Assembly (NCBI GenBank): GCA_016721505.1
Contig: JADKHX010000006.1
Coordinates: forward strand, 248,001-312,000
DNA: 64,000 nt
DNA from: Rhodocyclaceae bacterium
GTDB lineage: Bacteria; Pseudomonadota; Gammaproteobacteria; Burkholderiales; Rhodocyclaceae
Direction: 5' to 3'
The notes beneath the pieces are model-generated. The model did not search any database, was not told the DNA's origin, and saw only the letters and a list, made by a program, of their open reading frames with translations. Of the stretch, positions 17,684 to 26,183 are shown piece by piece (the first letter of the stretch is position 1; every line of letters begins with the position of its first letter). The translations under genes were made by a program, and so were the position numbers.

Positions 17684-19216
17684 ATGTCACTTATCCTTGC
17701 GTTAGATCAAGGTACCACCAGCTCACGAGCGCTGCTGTTTGATCATCACGGTGCCGTGCGCGGCGTGGCGCAACAGGAATTCACCCAGCATTTTCCACAG
17801 CCGGGATGGGTCGAACACGATGCCAATGATCTTTGGCAAAGCCAACTCGCAGTCGCCCGCGAAGTTATCGCCAAGACCGGCGTCATGGCCACCGATATCG
17901 CTGCGATAGGAATCACTAACCAACGTGAAACTACCGTGCTTTGGGATAGAAAAACCGGTGAGCCAATTGCTCCCGCCATCGTCTGGCAAGACCGTCGCAC
18001 TTTTGACGCGTGTAATGCCTTGAAAGCCAGTGGTGCAGAGACGATGGTGCGGCAAAAAACCGGCCTGCTACTTGACCCCTATTTTTCCGGAACCAAGCTC
18101 GCCTGGCTGCTTGACCATGTGCCCGAGGCTCGCGCTCGTGCCGAGCGTGGCGAACTCGCTTTCGGTACTGTCGATAGCTGGTTAATCTGGAAATTAACCG
18201 ATGGCGCAATGCATGCCACCGATGCCAGTAACGCCTCCCGCACACTGCTTTTCAACATCAATACCGGTACGTGGGATGACGAATTGCTACAACTTTTCGA
18301 TATCCCGAAAAGCGTACTACCACGTGTAGTCGCCAGCAGCCAAGTCGTCGCCGAAACCAGCAGCAAATGGCTGGGCGGCGCGATACCAATTGCGGGTATC
18401 GCCGGCGACCAACAAGCCGCCACTTTTGGGCAAGCCTGCCTGCAAACTGGTATGGCAAAAAATACTTATGGCACAGGCTGTTTTATGTTGATGAACACCG
18501 GCAAGGCGCCGGTAGTGTCCAAGCATCGCCTGCTGAGCACTGTGGCTTGGCAGCGTGTCACCAGCACCAACTCAGCAGAAATCACCTATGCGCTTGAAGG
18601 CAGCGTGTTCATGGCTGGCGCCATCATTCAATGGCTGCGCGACGGCCTTGGCATCATTGGCACGGCAGCCGATGTTGAAGCGCTCGCCATCTCCGTGCCC
18701 AGCAGCGAAGGTGTTGTCCTCGTTCCTGCCTTCGCCGGGCTCGGCGCACCTTGGTGGCAGGCCGATGCCCGCGCCACACTGAGCGGCATGACACGCGGCA
18801 CCACTCGCGCGCACATTGCCCGTGCGGCACTCGAAGCGATTTGCTGCCAAAGCGTCGACGTTTTACAGGCCATGGAAAGCGACAGCGGCGTCGCACTCAC
18901 CGAGCTACGCGTCGACGGCGGTGCCTCGAAGAATGATCTGCTAATGCAACTCCAAGCCGACCTGTTAGGCGTGCCTGTAACGCGCCCGAAAGTCACCGAA
19001 ACTACCGCACTCGGCGCCGCCTATTTAGCTGGGTTAGCGGTCGGCTTTTGGCAAAGTGCTGATGACCTCGCAGCCCATTGGCAACTCGACAAACGCTTTG
19101 AACCCAGCATCGCTCAAGATGCGAAACACGAAATTCTGGATCGCTGGCATAACGCGGTCCGCCACACCATTGAATGGAATCGACCACGGGCGAAAAACGT
19201 TAAGCTGTTTATTTGA
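17684..19216 (+). CDS. glpK: Glycerol kinase
   Basis: A 510-residue FGGY-family kinase that phosphorylates glycerol to glycerol-3-phosphate. The N-terminal phosphate motif (LALDQGTTSSRALLFD), the substrate motif (GITNQRETTVLWDRKTGEP, WQDRRT) and the C-terminal ALRVDGGA-like and TALGAAYLAGLAVGFW segments are all intact. The segment TVAWQRVTSTNSAEITYALEG carries about five extra residues relative to the usual GlpK hairpin. Those residues (RVTSTN) are exactly a copy of the dispersed repeat. The gene is divergent from clpB and followed after 10 bases by a phasin gene. Confidence 0.97.
   Translation: MSLILALDQGTTSSRALLFDHHGAVRGVAQQEFTQHFPQPGWVEHDANDLWQSQLAVAREVIAKTGVMATDIAAIGITNQRETTVLWDRKTGEPIAPAIVWQDRRTFDACNALKASGAETMVRQKTGLLLDPYFSGTKLAWLLDHVPEARARAERGELAFGTVDSWLIWKLTDGAMHATDASNASRTLLFNINTGTWDDELLQLFDIPKSVLPRVVASSQVVAETSSKWLGGAIPIAGIAGDQQAATFGQACLQTGMAKNTYGTGCFMLMNTGKAPVVSKHRLLSTVAWQRVTSTNSAEITYALEGSVFMAGAIIQWLRDGLGIIGTAADVEALAISVPSSEGVVLVPAFAGLGAPWWQADARATLSGMTRGTTRAHIARAALEAICCQSVDVLQAMESDSGVALTELRVDGGASKNDLLMQLQADLLGVPVTRPKVTETTALGAAYLAGLAVGFWQSADDLAAHWQLDKRFEPSIAQDAKHEILDRWHNAVRHTIEWNRPRAKNVKLFI
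18553..18572 (+). repeat. Dispersed repeat copy inserted in glpK
   Basis: A perfect GCGTGTCACCAGCACCAACT, in sense orientation, encoding RVTSTN near residues 290-296. It lies in a hairpin loop before the conserved YALEG strand, where other GlpK proteins (as I recall them) are shorter. This is one of the clearest cases of an in-frame insertion. Confidence 0.85.
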
Positions 19217-19226
19217 AGGGAGCATC

Positions 19227-19751
19227 ATGACCATCAACACCGAAAAATTCTCAGAGCTACATCGCAGAAATATGGAAACGGCGATGAGACTAGCGCAACT
19301 GTCCGTCGACAATTCGCAGCGGGTAATGGCCTTGCAAGCAGCGCTGGCTAAATCACTTTATGCGGCTAGCGTAAAGAGCGCAAAGGCGCAGGCGAAGGTG
19401 AAAAATCCGCAGGAGCTTTTGCGTTTACAAACCGATTACACGCGCGAATCTTTGCAGCGGGTGGTCGACGTGGCGAAACAGGTCGCCGAGATTGGTAACG
19501 CTGCACGCTCGGATTTTTCGCAATTGTTGGCCGAACAATTGGTCAGCGGCAAGGAAGAATTGACCAACAGTTTGCAAAGTTTTATGGCCAGCTTGCCAAG
19601 CCGGATTCCAAATCTCTCGACAGCCATAGATCAAGCGATGACCGCGGCAAACGCGGCCTTTGAGCAAGTCGGCAAGGTATCTGCGGCGGCAATGGGTAGT
19701 GTCAAGAAAAAACCCAAATCAAAACCGCGCTCAGGCAGCAATAAAGCTTAG
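19227..19751 (+). CDS. Phasin family protein (PhaP-like)
   Basis: A 174-residue phasin. The start at 19227 is chosen because AAGGGAG precedes it; the frame upstream overlaps glpK and is not conserved-looking. The protein is a helical amphipathic chain (FSELHRRNMETAMRLAQLSVDNSQRVMALQ, LLRLQTDYTRESLQRVVDVAKQVAEIG) with a Lys/Pro/Arg-rich tail, as in phasin_2-type PHA granule proteins. It sits 10 bases after glpK, so it may be cotranscribed. Its stop overlaps tail-to-tail with the convergent patatin gene. Confidence 0.87.
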   Translation: MTINTEKFSELHRRNMETAMRLAQLSVDNSQRVMALQAALAKSLYAASVKSAKAQAKVKNPQELLRLQTDYTRESLQRVVDVAKQVAEIGNAARSDFSQLLAEQLVSGKEELTNSLQSFMASLPSRIPNLSTAIDQAMTAANAAFEQVGKVSAAAMGSVKKKPKSKPRSGSNKA

Positions 19752-21256
19752 GCCGCGCGTTTGCGGCGCACCGCTGACGCGACAGGCGCGGCAGCTGTGG
19801 TCTGCGGTGCATCGACCACAGTCACCCGATTGCGCTGTTTCTTCAGCCGCATAATGCAATCTTCCAATGTTTGACCTATCGTAGTTTGATCGCGAATCAT
19901 CGCGATTTTTGGCCAGGTTGCGCGCTCGCCGGTGAGTACCCAGGCGCGAAATTCGTTGTGCGACAAATTGCCCAGCACCCGCACGTAGTCGCGGCTGCGG
20001 ATAGGCGGATGGATGGTTACATCACCTAAATATTGTTGATCCACCACCGCCACCACGCCCTCTAACAATGCTTTGATGATGCCCTGATTGAGTCCGTAGG
20101 AAGCCAATTGCAGCACTTGCTTGCTGCGATATTGCAATTCGCCCTTGACCAAATCATTAAGGAATCGCACCCAACCTTCTTTACGTGTCGGGTCACTCAT
20201 GAATGGCAGCACATGCGGATTGGTTTGGCTGACGATGCGATGATTGACGTTGTACAACTCGGCCAGGCGCTGCGTTGGCAGATCCGATTGAATCGCGCCG
20301 TCGACCCAACGCACTGAAGCCATGTAGGGTTTTTCTTGTCCTGCTCGATCCTTCGACATTAACATCACCGGCGGGAACAGTCCGGGCACAGCGCACGAGG
20401 CGAGCACCGCGCTCCAAATCAACAAGTGCGGCGTGGTGAGATAGTTCAACAAATGCGGTTGCAAATTTTTCGCGACCGGCGAGACGGTGATATTGATCAT
20501 CCGCCGCGTTTTTTTGAAGGCTTCTTCGAAGGTGACTTCGCCGATGTTGGTGCGCAAAAACTGCTCCAACTGGCGATTATCCATGATGGATTTTTGGCGG
20601 AACATTTCGCGCAATGACAGCCTGCGCCACGAATGCAAGTCTATTCCTTCACCACGAAACAATGCATCGAGTTCGCTGTCGTTGCGTGTGCCCAACAGGG
20701 AAGCCATAACCGCGCCGGCACTTGAACCGGAAATGACGCGAGGCAGTAACTTGTGTTCGCGCAGCGCCTTAATCACACCCATATGAAACATGCCCATGTT
20801 CGCACCGCCGGAGAGCATTAAGGCCGAACGGCCATAGCTTTGTCCGGTATGACGGAAGAACAACATCTTTTGCGCATAGGGCAGTTCAGGGATGTCGTGG
20901 TCACACAAATAATTGAGCAGCGAAACGACTTCGGTGGTGTAGTCGTCAATCAAATATTTCGTACCGACGTGGGTGTGGCGATACAACTCGGGATTGGCCA
21001 GATTGCCCAGATTGCGCTGCAAGCCTTCACGTAAGCTAAATATCAACTGCGACCAATCCCCGGCTTTACGCGCCGTCCGCAGATTTGCCAAGCGTTGCTG
21101 AATCAATTCGTATTCGTAAAACGGTGAAACCGCATCGGTCTTCCAGACATCTACGCCTTGCATCGCATCAAGCTGAGTTGCGTGAACGCGCCATGAGGCA
21201 TAGTCGGTACTCTTGTCGAGCAATTTATTGGTTTTAACAACAGCGCGTGATCGCAT
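19748..21256 (-). CDS. Patatin-like phospholipase with DUF3336-type N-terminus
   Basis: A 502-residue lipid acyl hydrolase. The N-terminal region (about 15-125, including WRVHATQLDAMQGVDVWK and NLANPELYRHTHVGTKYLIDDY) matches the DUF3336 domain of yeast Tgl3/Tgl4-like patatins. The patatin domain follows, with the oxyanion motif SGGANMG, nucleophile GSSAGAV and catalytic Asp in VDGAIQSD. The C-terminus is basic. The ATG at 21256 has GAGG upstream; a TTG 12 bases earlier is also possible. It closes the ten-gene minus-strand run and may act on membrane lipids or PHA-associated lipids. Confidence 0.9.
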   Translation of the reverse strand: MRSRAVVKTNKLLDKSTDYASWRVHATQLDAMQGVDVWKTDAVSPFYEYELIQQRLANLRTARKAGDWSQLIFSLREGLQRNLGNLANPELYRHTHVGTKYLIDDYTTEVVSLLNYLCDHDIPELPYAQKMLFFRHTGQSYGRSALMLSGGANMGMFHMGVIKALREHKLLPRVISGSSAGAVMASLLGTRNDSELDALFRGEGIDLHSWRRLSLREMFRQKSIMDNRQLEQFLRTNIGEVTFEEAFKKTRRMINITVSPVAKNLQPHLLNYLTTPHLLIWSAVLASCAVPGLFPPVMLMSKDRAGQEKPYMASVRWVDGAIQSDLPTQRLAELYNVNHRIVSQTNPHVLPFMSDPTRKEGWVRFLNDLVKGELQYRSKQVLQLASYGLNQGIIKALLEGVVAVVDQQYLGDVTIHPPIRSRDYVRVLGNLSHNEFRAWVLTGERATWPKIAMIRDQTTIGQTLEDCIMRLKKQRNRVTVVDAPQTTAAAPVASAVRRKRAA

Positions 21257-21286
21257 TAAAAGCCTCAATATTCAAATAAAACGGTT

Positions 21287-22240
21287 CTACAAATCCGTCC
21301 GAATTTTCCAAATCTCGGGGAACAAGACCACATCGAGCATCTTGCGTAAATAACTCACGCCGCCGGTGCCACCAGTCCCGCGCTTGAAGCCAATGACACG
21401 TTCGACGGTGGTGACGTGGCGGAATCGCCAAAGGCGAAACGCGTCCTCCAAATCGGTGAGCTCTTCGCCGAGTTGATACAAATCCCAGTGCTGTTGCGGA
21501 TTGCGATAGACAGTCAGCCACGCCGCTTCTACGCTCTCACTACTGACATAGGGTAAGCGCCAGTCACGCTCAATGTCCGTTGATTTCAAGGCCAATCCAC
21601 GGCGCGCTAGCAAACGCAAAGCTTCATCATAAAGTGATGGCGCGGCGAGTGCAGTATCGACTAGTGCATACAAATCGGGGCGATGCGCGTGAGGATTTCG
21701 CATCGCTGGATTTTTGTTGCCCAAAGCAAATTCTATGCAGCGATATTGGTAACTTTGAAAGCCGGAGGAGCTTGCAAGATAAGGACGAATCGCGCTGTAT
21801 TCGGGCGGAGTCATGGTTGCCAGCACATCCCACGCGTGCACTAATTGCTCCATGATTTTGCTGACCCGCGCCAACATCTTGAATGCGGCTGCCAATTCAT
21901 CTTTGGCCACTGCCGCAATCGCTGCATGCAATTCATGCAACATTAATTTCATCCACAGCTCGCTGGTCTGATGCTGAATGATGAACAATATCTCGTTGTG
22001 ATCTGGCGAGCGACATTGTTGTGCATTAAGGATGTCGTCGAGGCGAAGATAATCGCCGTAACTCATTGACGCTGCTTTATCCGCAGTTTCGTCCGTTAAT
22101 TTGTCAGTTGGTGCTGGGCGTAGCGGGGAATTCGCGGGGCACTGCTCCGCGCCCGCGTAGCCGGATGGCTGTGCAAAGCCATCCGTGGAGCTCACGCCAC
22201 CCTCAGTTGGTGCTGGTGGCACGCCGTCACTCGCTTGCAT
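21287..22240 (-). CDS. kynA: Tryptophan 2,3-dioxygenase with repeat-derived N-terminus
   Basis: A 317-residue heme enzyme opening the tryptophan indole ring to N-formylkynurenine. The conserved body starts at MSYGDYLRLDDILNAQ (residue 59) with HNEILFIIQHQTSELW, the proximal heme His in RFRHVTTVERVIGFK, and GTGGTGGVSYL. The first 58 residues are unlike the family and are largely encoded by two repeat boxes and their hairpin cargo. The ATG at 22240 abuts the kynU stop (TGAATG), which supports it; the ATG at 22066 would give a native-looking start. Part of the kynB-kynU-kynA set. Confidence 0.95.
   Translation of the reverse strand: MQASDGVPPAPTEGGVSSTDGFAQPSGYAGAEQCPANSPLRPAPTDKLTDETADKAASMSYGDYLRLDDILNAQQCRSPDHNEILFIIQHQTSELWMKLMLHELHAAIAAVAKDELAAAFKMLARVSKIMEQLVHAWDVLATMTPPEYSAIRPYLASSSGFQSYQYRCIEFALGNKNPAMRNPHAHRPDLYALVDTALAAPSLYDEALRLLARRGLALKSTDIERDWRLPYVSSESVEAAWLTVYRNPQQHWDLYQLGEELTDLEDAFRLWRFRHVTTVERVIGFKRGTGGTGGVSYLRKMLDVVLFPEIWKIRTDL
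22105..22224 (-). repeat. Composite repeat element with hairpin cargo at the 5' end of kynA
   Basis: Read on the minus strand: GGCGTGC + CAC + CAGCACCAACTG (22224-22204), a short link, then GGCGTG, a cargo of about 75 nt, and a second CAGCACCAACTG (ending 22105). The cargo contains a 9-bp hairpin (22162-22170 with 22177-22185) and a 7-bp hairpin (22134-22140 with 22144-22150, one G-T pair). It is in frame with kynA and encodes about residues 6-46. Confidence 0.85.
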
Positions 22241-23548
22241 TCAAGTTACCGCCAACTTCTGCATGAATTTTTCCGCTTTCCATTCGCCACTTTCCAGCAC
22301 CTGACGCAAATGTTCCACCGCCTGCCAAACTTCATCAAAACCAAGATAGAGCGGGGTAAAACCAAAGCGCAAAATATCCTCGCCGTCGGCAACCGTGCCG
22401 CCCGCAGCACCGGCGCGAAAATCGCCTATGACTTTGCGCGCGATCAAGGCTTGCATGATCGCGTAAGCGCCTTTGGAATGCGCAAAACTCGCTTGCGAAC
22501 CACGCAAGGAGTGCTCCTGTGGGGTAACCACCTCAAGCCCATATCCACCACAGCGATGTTCGACTAACTGAATAAACAAATCGCTTAGCGCCAGGGATTT
22601 TTTCCTCAGCGCGGCCATGCCGCCGTGAACTTGCGCCGCCAGCAAAGTATCCACACCGCATTCCAGCGCAGCCATGCCGAGCATGGATTGCGTGCCACAC
22701 AGGAAACGCGAAATCCCCGCTGCTGGTTGGTATTGCGGCGAGAACGCAAATGGCGCAGCGTGTCCCCACCAGCCCGCCAGCGGTTGCCAGAATCGCTCGG
22801 CATGCTGCGGATGCACCCATACAAAAGCCGGTGCGCCAGGCCCGCCGTTAAGATATTTATAACCACAACCAACGGCAAAATCGGCTAGCGCGGCGTGCAA
22901 ATCGACCGGGACGGCACCTGCGCTATGCGCCAAATCCCACACTGTCAGCGCACCGGCGTGATGCGCAGCGGCGGTGACTGACTCCATGTCGTGCATGAAG
23001 CCAGTGCGGTAATTCACGTGGGTCAACATCAATACCGCGACATCGCTATTCAACGCCGTCGTCAATTCGGTTTGATCAATTAAATGCAACTGAAAACCAC
23101 GCTCGGCACACAGCGCTTGGGCGATATATAAATCGGTCGGAAAGTTGCCGCGCTCGCTGACAATGACCCGTCGAGTTGTTGAATTTTGTGCCGCAATCGT
23201 CATCGCAGTTGACAACACTTTGTATAGATTAATTGAAGTGGTATCGGTGGCAACGACTTCACCGGCGGCAGCCCCGATAAGCTGCGCAATTTTGTCGCCG
23301 ATGCGGCGTGGCGCATCAAACCAGCCATTTTTATTCCACGAGGTAATCAGATCCTCGCCCCACTCACGCGTTACTACATCGGCAACTCGTGCTGTCGTAG
23401 CCTTGGGCAAGACGCCAAGCGAATTGCCATCAAGATAAATTGTGTCAGGTGGCAAGACGAATTGATGTCGCAGCACGCGCAACGGATCAGCCATATCCAT
23501 AAGTTGGCAATCACGCCGTCGCGGAATTTTGACTTCAAAAATGCTCAT
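22241..23548 (-). CDS. kynU: Kynureninase
   Basis: A 435-residue PLP enzyme cleaving kynurenine to anthranilate and alanine. Markers are YLDGNSLGVLPKATTARV near the N-terminus, WDLAHSAGAVPVDLHAALADFAVGCGYKYLNGGPGAPAF with the PLP-binding Lys (GYKYLN), and the C-terminal R-F-G-F-x-P-L-Y motif. Length is normal if the start is near residue 17-19; the ATG at 23548 is used here. There is a 9-base gap from the kynB stop, and kynA follows immediately. Confidence 0.96.
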   Translation of the reverse strand: MSIFEVKIPRRRDCQLMDMADPLRVLRHQFVLPPDTIYLDGNSLGVLPKATTARVADVVTREWGEDLITSWNKNGWFDAPRRIGDKIAQLIGAAAGEVVATDTTSINLYKVLSTAMTIAAQNSTTRRVIVSERGNFPTDLYIAQALCAERGFQLHLIDQTELTTALNSDVAVLMLTHVNYRTGFMHDMESVTAAAHHAGALTVWDLAHSAGAVPVDLHAALADFAVGCGYKYLNGGPGAPAFVWVHPQHAERFWQPLAGWWGHAAPFAFSPQYQPAAGISRFLCGTQSMLGMAALECGVDTLLAAQVHGGMAALRKKSLALSDLFIQLVEHRCGGYGLEVVTPQEHSLRGSQASFAHSKGAYAIMQALIARKVIGDFRAGAAGGTVADGEDILRFGFTPLYLGFDEVWQAVEHLRQVLESGEWKAEKFMQKLAVT

Positions 23549-23557
23549 GGTGATTGA

Positions 23558-24178
23558 TCACAGTTCTCTCAAAATAGCGCGCACCGGTGAAGCATCGGCT
23601 TGCATCAATTTTAACGGCAGGGCAATAAGTTCGTAATCTCCAGCATCCACCGCATCTAGCACCAGATTTTCCAGCACCCGTAAATCATGTTGAAGCAATG
23701 TGTGATGTGAGGGTAAGCCTTGACTGGTGGCTGGGTCAACACTGGGGGTGTCAATGCCAACCAAGATTGCTCCGTGAGTGGCGAGTAGCGAAATCGTTTC
23801 AGCGGCGAATGCAGTGAAGTTATTCCAGTCCTGCCGCGCGATATTCGTAGTGCGAATCAACACACGGGGCGGCAAATTTTCAAGCGCATGCGCGATGTGT
23901 TCTGGCTGTATCAATGGCCCGACAGCGATGCAGTGAATCACTCGGCAGATGCCAAGATAGGGGGCCAAATCAAGCGCACCCACCGCCACGCCACCCGCCG
24001 CATAGTGCATCGGCGCATCGGCATGCGCACCAGTGTGCGGCGACAGCGTAATCGAGTGCACATTCACCGGGCAATTCGCGTCGAGCGTGAAATGTAACTT
24101 TTGCGAATACGCCGTGTCGCCAGGGAACACTGCGGCGTTGTTATCGACTGCTGGTGAGATATCCCAAATGCGTTTCAT
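23558..24178 (-). CDS. kynB: Kynurenine formamidase (cyclase family)
   Basis: A 206-residue metal-dependent formamidase that hydrolyses N-formylkynurenine. The cyclase-family metal motif HTGAHADAPMHY is intact, with W-D-I-S-P at the N-terminus and VGIDTPSVDPATSQGLPSHHTLL near the C-terminal active site. The ATG at 24178 overlaps the moaE stop as ATGA; a second ATG at 24184 gives two more residues. With kynU and kynA downstream it completes the tryptophan-to-anthranilate route. Confidence 0.95.
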   Translation of the reverse strand: MKRIWDISPAVDNNAAVFPGDTAYSQKLHFTLDANCPVNVHSITLSPHTGAHADAPMHYAAGGVAVGALDLAPYLGICRVIHCIAVGPLIQPEHIAHALENLPPRVLIRTTNIARQDWNNFTAFAAETISLLATHGAILVGIDTPSVDPATSQGLPSHHTLLQHDLRVLENLVLDAVDAGDYELIALPLKLMQADASPVRAILREL

Positions 24179-24648
24179 GACCATCGCGCTGCCGCCGCAT
24201 CATCCGCGTCACGCGCATCAACCCAACGGCCACCGGCTGCGGTTTCTTCCTTCTTCCAAAAAGGCGCTCGGGTCTTCAAATAATCCATGATGAATTCGCA
24301 GGCTGTGAAAGCTTCACCACGATGCGCTGCGGCGACACCGACGAAGACAATTTGTTCGCCGATTTGCAAACTTCCAACACGGTGAATGACGCGCACCTTG
24401 TGCAAATGCCATCGCGCATTCGCTTCCGTGACGATCGCCGCTAACGCCGCTTCGGTCATGCCGGGATAGTGCTCCAGGGTGAGTGAACTGGCTCCCTCCT
24501 CCCTCGCGGGAGAGGGTTGCGGAGAGGATGATGATTGCCGCACCACACCGACAAAACTCGCCACCGCGCCGACATCCTGCGCGTCTGCGTACAACGCAGC
24601 GATTTCCTTGCCAGCGTCGAAATCCGCTGTTTGAACACTGACTGGCAT
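24175..24648 (-). CDS. moaE: Molybdopterin synthase catalytic subunit MoaE, with a repeat-derived loop
   Basis: A 157-residue large subunit of molybdopterin synthase. Family features are VGAVASFVGVVR, LTLEHYPGMTEAALAAIV, VHRVGSL-type core (IHRVGSLQIGEQIVFVGVAAAHRGEAF) and the active-site lysines in APFWKKE. Between VVR and LTLEHYPG the usual short loop is replaced by a Ser/Pro-rich segment (QSSSSPQPSPAREEGASS) encoded by a GC-rich hairpin repeat. A C-terminal Ala/Asp tail is also longer than usual. It sits directly after moaD with no gap. Confidence 0.95.
   Translation of the reverse strand: MPVSVQTADFDAGKEIAALYADAQDVGAVASFVGVVRQSSSSPQPSPAREEGASSLTLEHYPGMTEAALAAIVTEANARWHLHKVRVIHRVGSLQIGEQIVFVGVAAAHRGEAFTACEFIMDYLKTRAPFWKKEETAAGGRWVDARDADDAAAARWS
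24492..24527. repeat. GC-rich CTCCC/GGGAG hairpin repeat within moaE
   Basis: CTCCCTCGCGGGAG forms a short hairpin flanked by further CCTCC and GAGG. It resembles the widespread class of 'CCCTCTCCC...GGGAGAGGG' intergenic repeats of proteobacteria, here located in frame. The encoded peptide SPQPSPAREEG is of the kind such repeats typically give. It is unrelated in sequence to the CAGCACCAACTG family. Confidence 0.65.
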
Positions 24649-24903
24649 TTAGCCTCCGGTCACCGGCGGGAAAAATGCGATCTCGTCACCATCGACGATA
24701 GTCAAATCCATCGTCGCCATTTTTTGATTGACCGCCGCGCGTAGATTTTTAGTTTGTGCCAACGCCATCCATCCGGCTCCTTGCATGGTCAAATGATCGC
24801 GCAAATCCGCCACGGTCAGCAAGTTTGCCGGCAATGTGATGGTCGTCGACGCAAGACCAAGGCGCTCTCTTAGACCCCCGAAAAAAAGCACTTTGACATT
24901 CAT
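24649..24903 (-). CDS. moaD: Molybdopterin synthase sulfur-carrier subunit
   Basis: An 84-residue ubiquitin-fold protein ending in the required diglycine (FFPPVTGG) that carries sulfur as a thiocarboxylate to MoaE. N-terminal VKVLFFGGLRERLG and the IVDGDEIAFFPPVTGG end are typical. It overlaps the moeA stop by four bases and abuts moaE, as expected for subunits made in step. Confidence 0.95.
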   Translation of the reverse strand: MNVKVLFFGGLRERLGLASTTITLPANLLTVADLRDHLTMQGAGWMALAQTKNLRAAVNQKMATMDLTIVDGDEIAFFPPVTGG

Positions 24904-26183
24904 CGTGCACCCAATTCGGTGAATGAAAAATAGGCCACCGTGTCGCCCGATGCGATGGCGCAGCTCGGTGGATTGCTGACCAAACCATCAGCCCAAGCGC
25001 AGGAAGTCAGCACACCGGAGCTCTGATTGGGGAACAAATCCAATCCACCCTCGGCGTTGCGCCGCACGCGCAAAAATTCACGTCGTTTATCACCAGCCCA
25101 AGCAAAATCTGCGCGCATTTTTTGGACAATTGGCGGAGTGTTGGGAAGCCCTTGCGATTTCAAAATGTAGGGTCGGACCAGCATCAGAAAAGTAACGAAT
25201 GATGCGACCGGATTACCGGGCAGGCCGATAAAACTAGTGGCTTTGTTTGGCGGCGTGTTGGCGCTCCGCGAAGCGGACATCCCGCCATGCAGAGCCTCAG
25301 CACCAACTGGAAAGATTCGTCCGAACGCCAAGGGTTTGCCCGGCTTTATCGCAATTTTCCACAAGCCGATTTCACCCATTGAAGCGACTGCGGCTTTGAC
25401 GTGATCTTCTTCGCCGACTGAGACACCGCCGCTGGTCAATATCAGATCGTGATTTTGCGCGGCAGTGCTTAGAAATTCGCATGTACTTTGCAGGTTGTCA
25501 GCGACGATACCAAAATCGGTGACCTCACAGCCCATGCCTTGTAGTAAGGCCGACAAGGTGGCGCGATTGGAGTTGTAGATACCGCCAGGCTTGAGCGCTT
25601 CGCCGGGCATGGCAAGTTCATCACCAGTTGAAAACAACGCTACTTTTAGTCGACGCAAAACTGAGAGCTGCGCCCTGCCGACAGAAGCGGCGACACCGAG
25701 TTCTGCTGCGCGCAATTGCGTGCCTTGGCGTAACACGACTGTACCAACAGCAATGTCTTCACCTTGGCGACGGATGTTGTCTCCACTGCGCATCGCGTGT
25801 AAAAAACTTACCTGAGCATTTTCTTCCACCCGAGTTTCCACACAATGTTCTTGCATGACCACCGCATCCGCACCATCGGGCACGGGAGCGCCGGTGAAGA
25901 TCCTGGCTGCGGTGCCGCGGTCTAACGCCTGACCAACGTGACCGGCGGCGATGCGTTGCGAGACTGGAATAGTAACGCCCGCCTGAATATCGCAAACCCG
26001 AATCGCGTAGCCGTCCATGGCTGAATTGTCCAGCGGCGGTACGGCGATGGTGGAAACCAAGTCGTGCGCCAACACACGCCCCAGGGCATCGTTGGTGGCG
26101 ACGACTTCTGTTGCGGTCACCGGCGTTGCGGCAGTTTGCAATTGCGCGAGTGCCGCTTCAAAACTGAGCATATTTTGACTCAT
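24900..26183 (-). CDS. moeA: Molybdopterin molybdenumtransferase MoeA with an inserted loop
   Basis: A 427-residue enzyme that inserts molybdate into adenylylated molybdopterin. Landmarks are VPPLDNSAMDGYAI, AGHVGQALDRGTAARIFTGAPVPDGADAVVMQE, STGDEL, TSGGVSVGEEDHVK and SFIGLPGNPVASFVTF. Between KPGKPLAFGRI and SFIGLPGNP, where family members normally have only a few residues, there is an extra stretch of about 25 residues (PVGAEALHGG...NTPP). It is encoded exactly by a repeat element with internal hairpin. It overlaps mobB upstream and moaD downstream by four bases each. Confidence 0.96.
   Translation of the reverse strand: MSQNMLSFEAALAQLQTAATPVTATEVVATNDALGRVLAHDLVSTIAVPPLDNSAMDGYAIRVCDIQAGVTIPVSQRIAAGHVGQALDRGTAARIFTGAPVPDGADAVVMQEHCVETRVEENAQVSFLHAMRSGDNIRRQGEDIAVGTVVLRQGTQLRAAELGVAASVGRAQLSVLRRLKVALFSTGDELAMPGEALKPGGIYNSNRATLSALLQGMGCEVTDFGIVADNLQSTCEFLSTAAQNHDLILTSGGVSVGEEDHVKAAVASMGEIGLWKIAIKPGKPLAFGRIFPVGAEALHGGMSASRSANTPPNKATSFIGLPGNPVASFVTFLMLVRPYILKSQGLPNTPPIVQKMRADFAWAGDKRREFLRVRRNAEGGLDLFPNQSSGVLTSCAWADGLVSNPPSCAIASGDTVAYFSFTELGAR
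25251..25310 (+). repeat. Dispersed repeat with internal hairpin, inserted in moeA
   Basis: GGCGTGT (25252-25258), about 39 nt of spacer including the hairpin TCCGC-GAA-GCGGA, then CAGCACCAACTGG (25298-25310). It is antisense to moeA. Its length is a multiple of three with flanks, so the reading frame is kept. A clear example of the two boxes separated by a hairpin. Confidence 0.82.
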
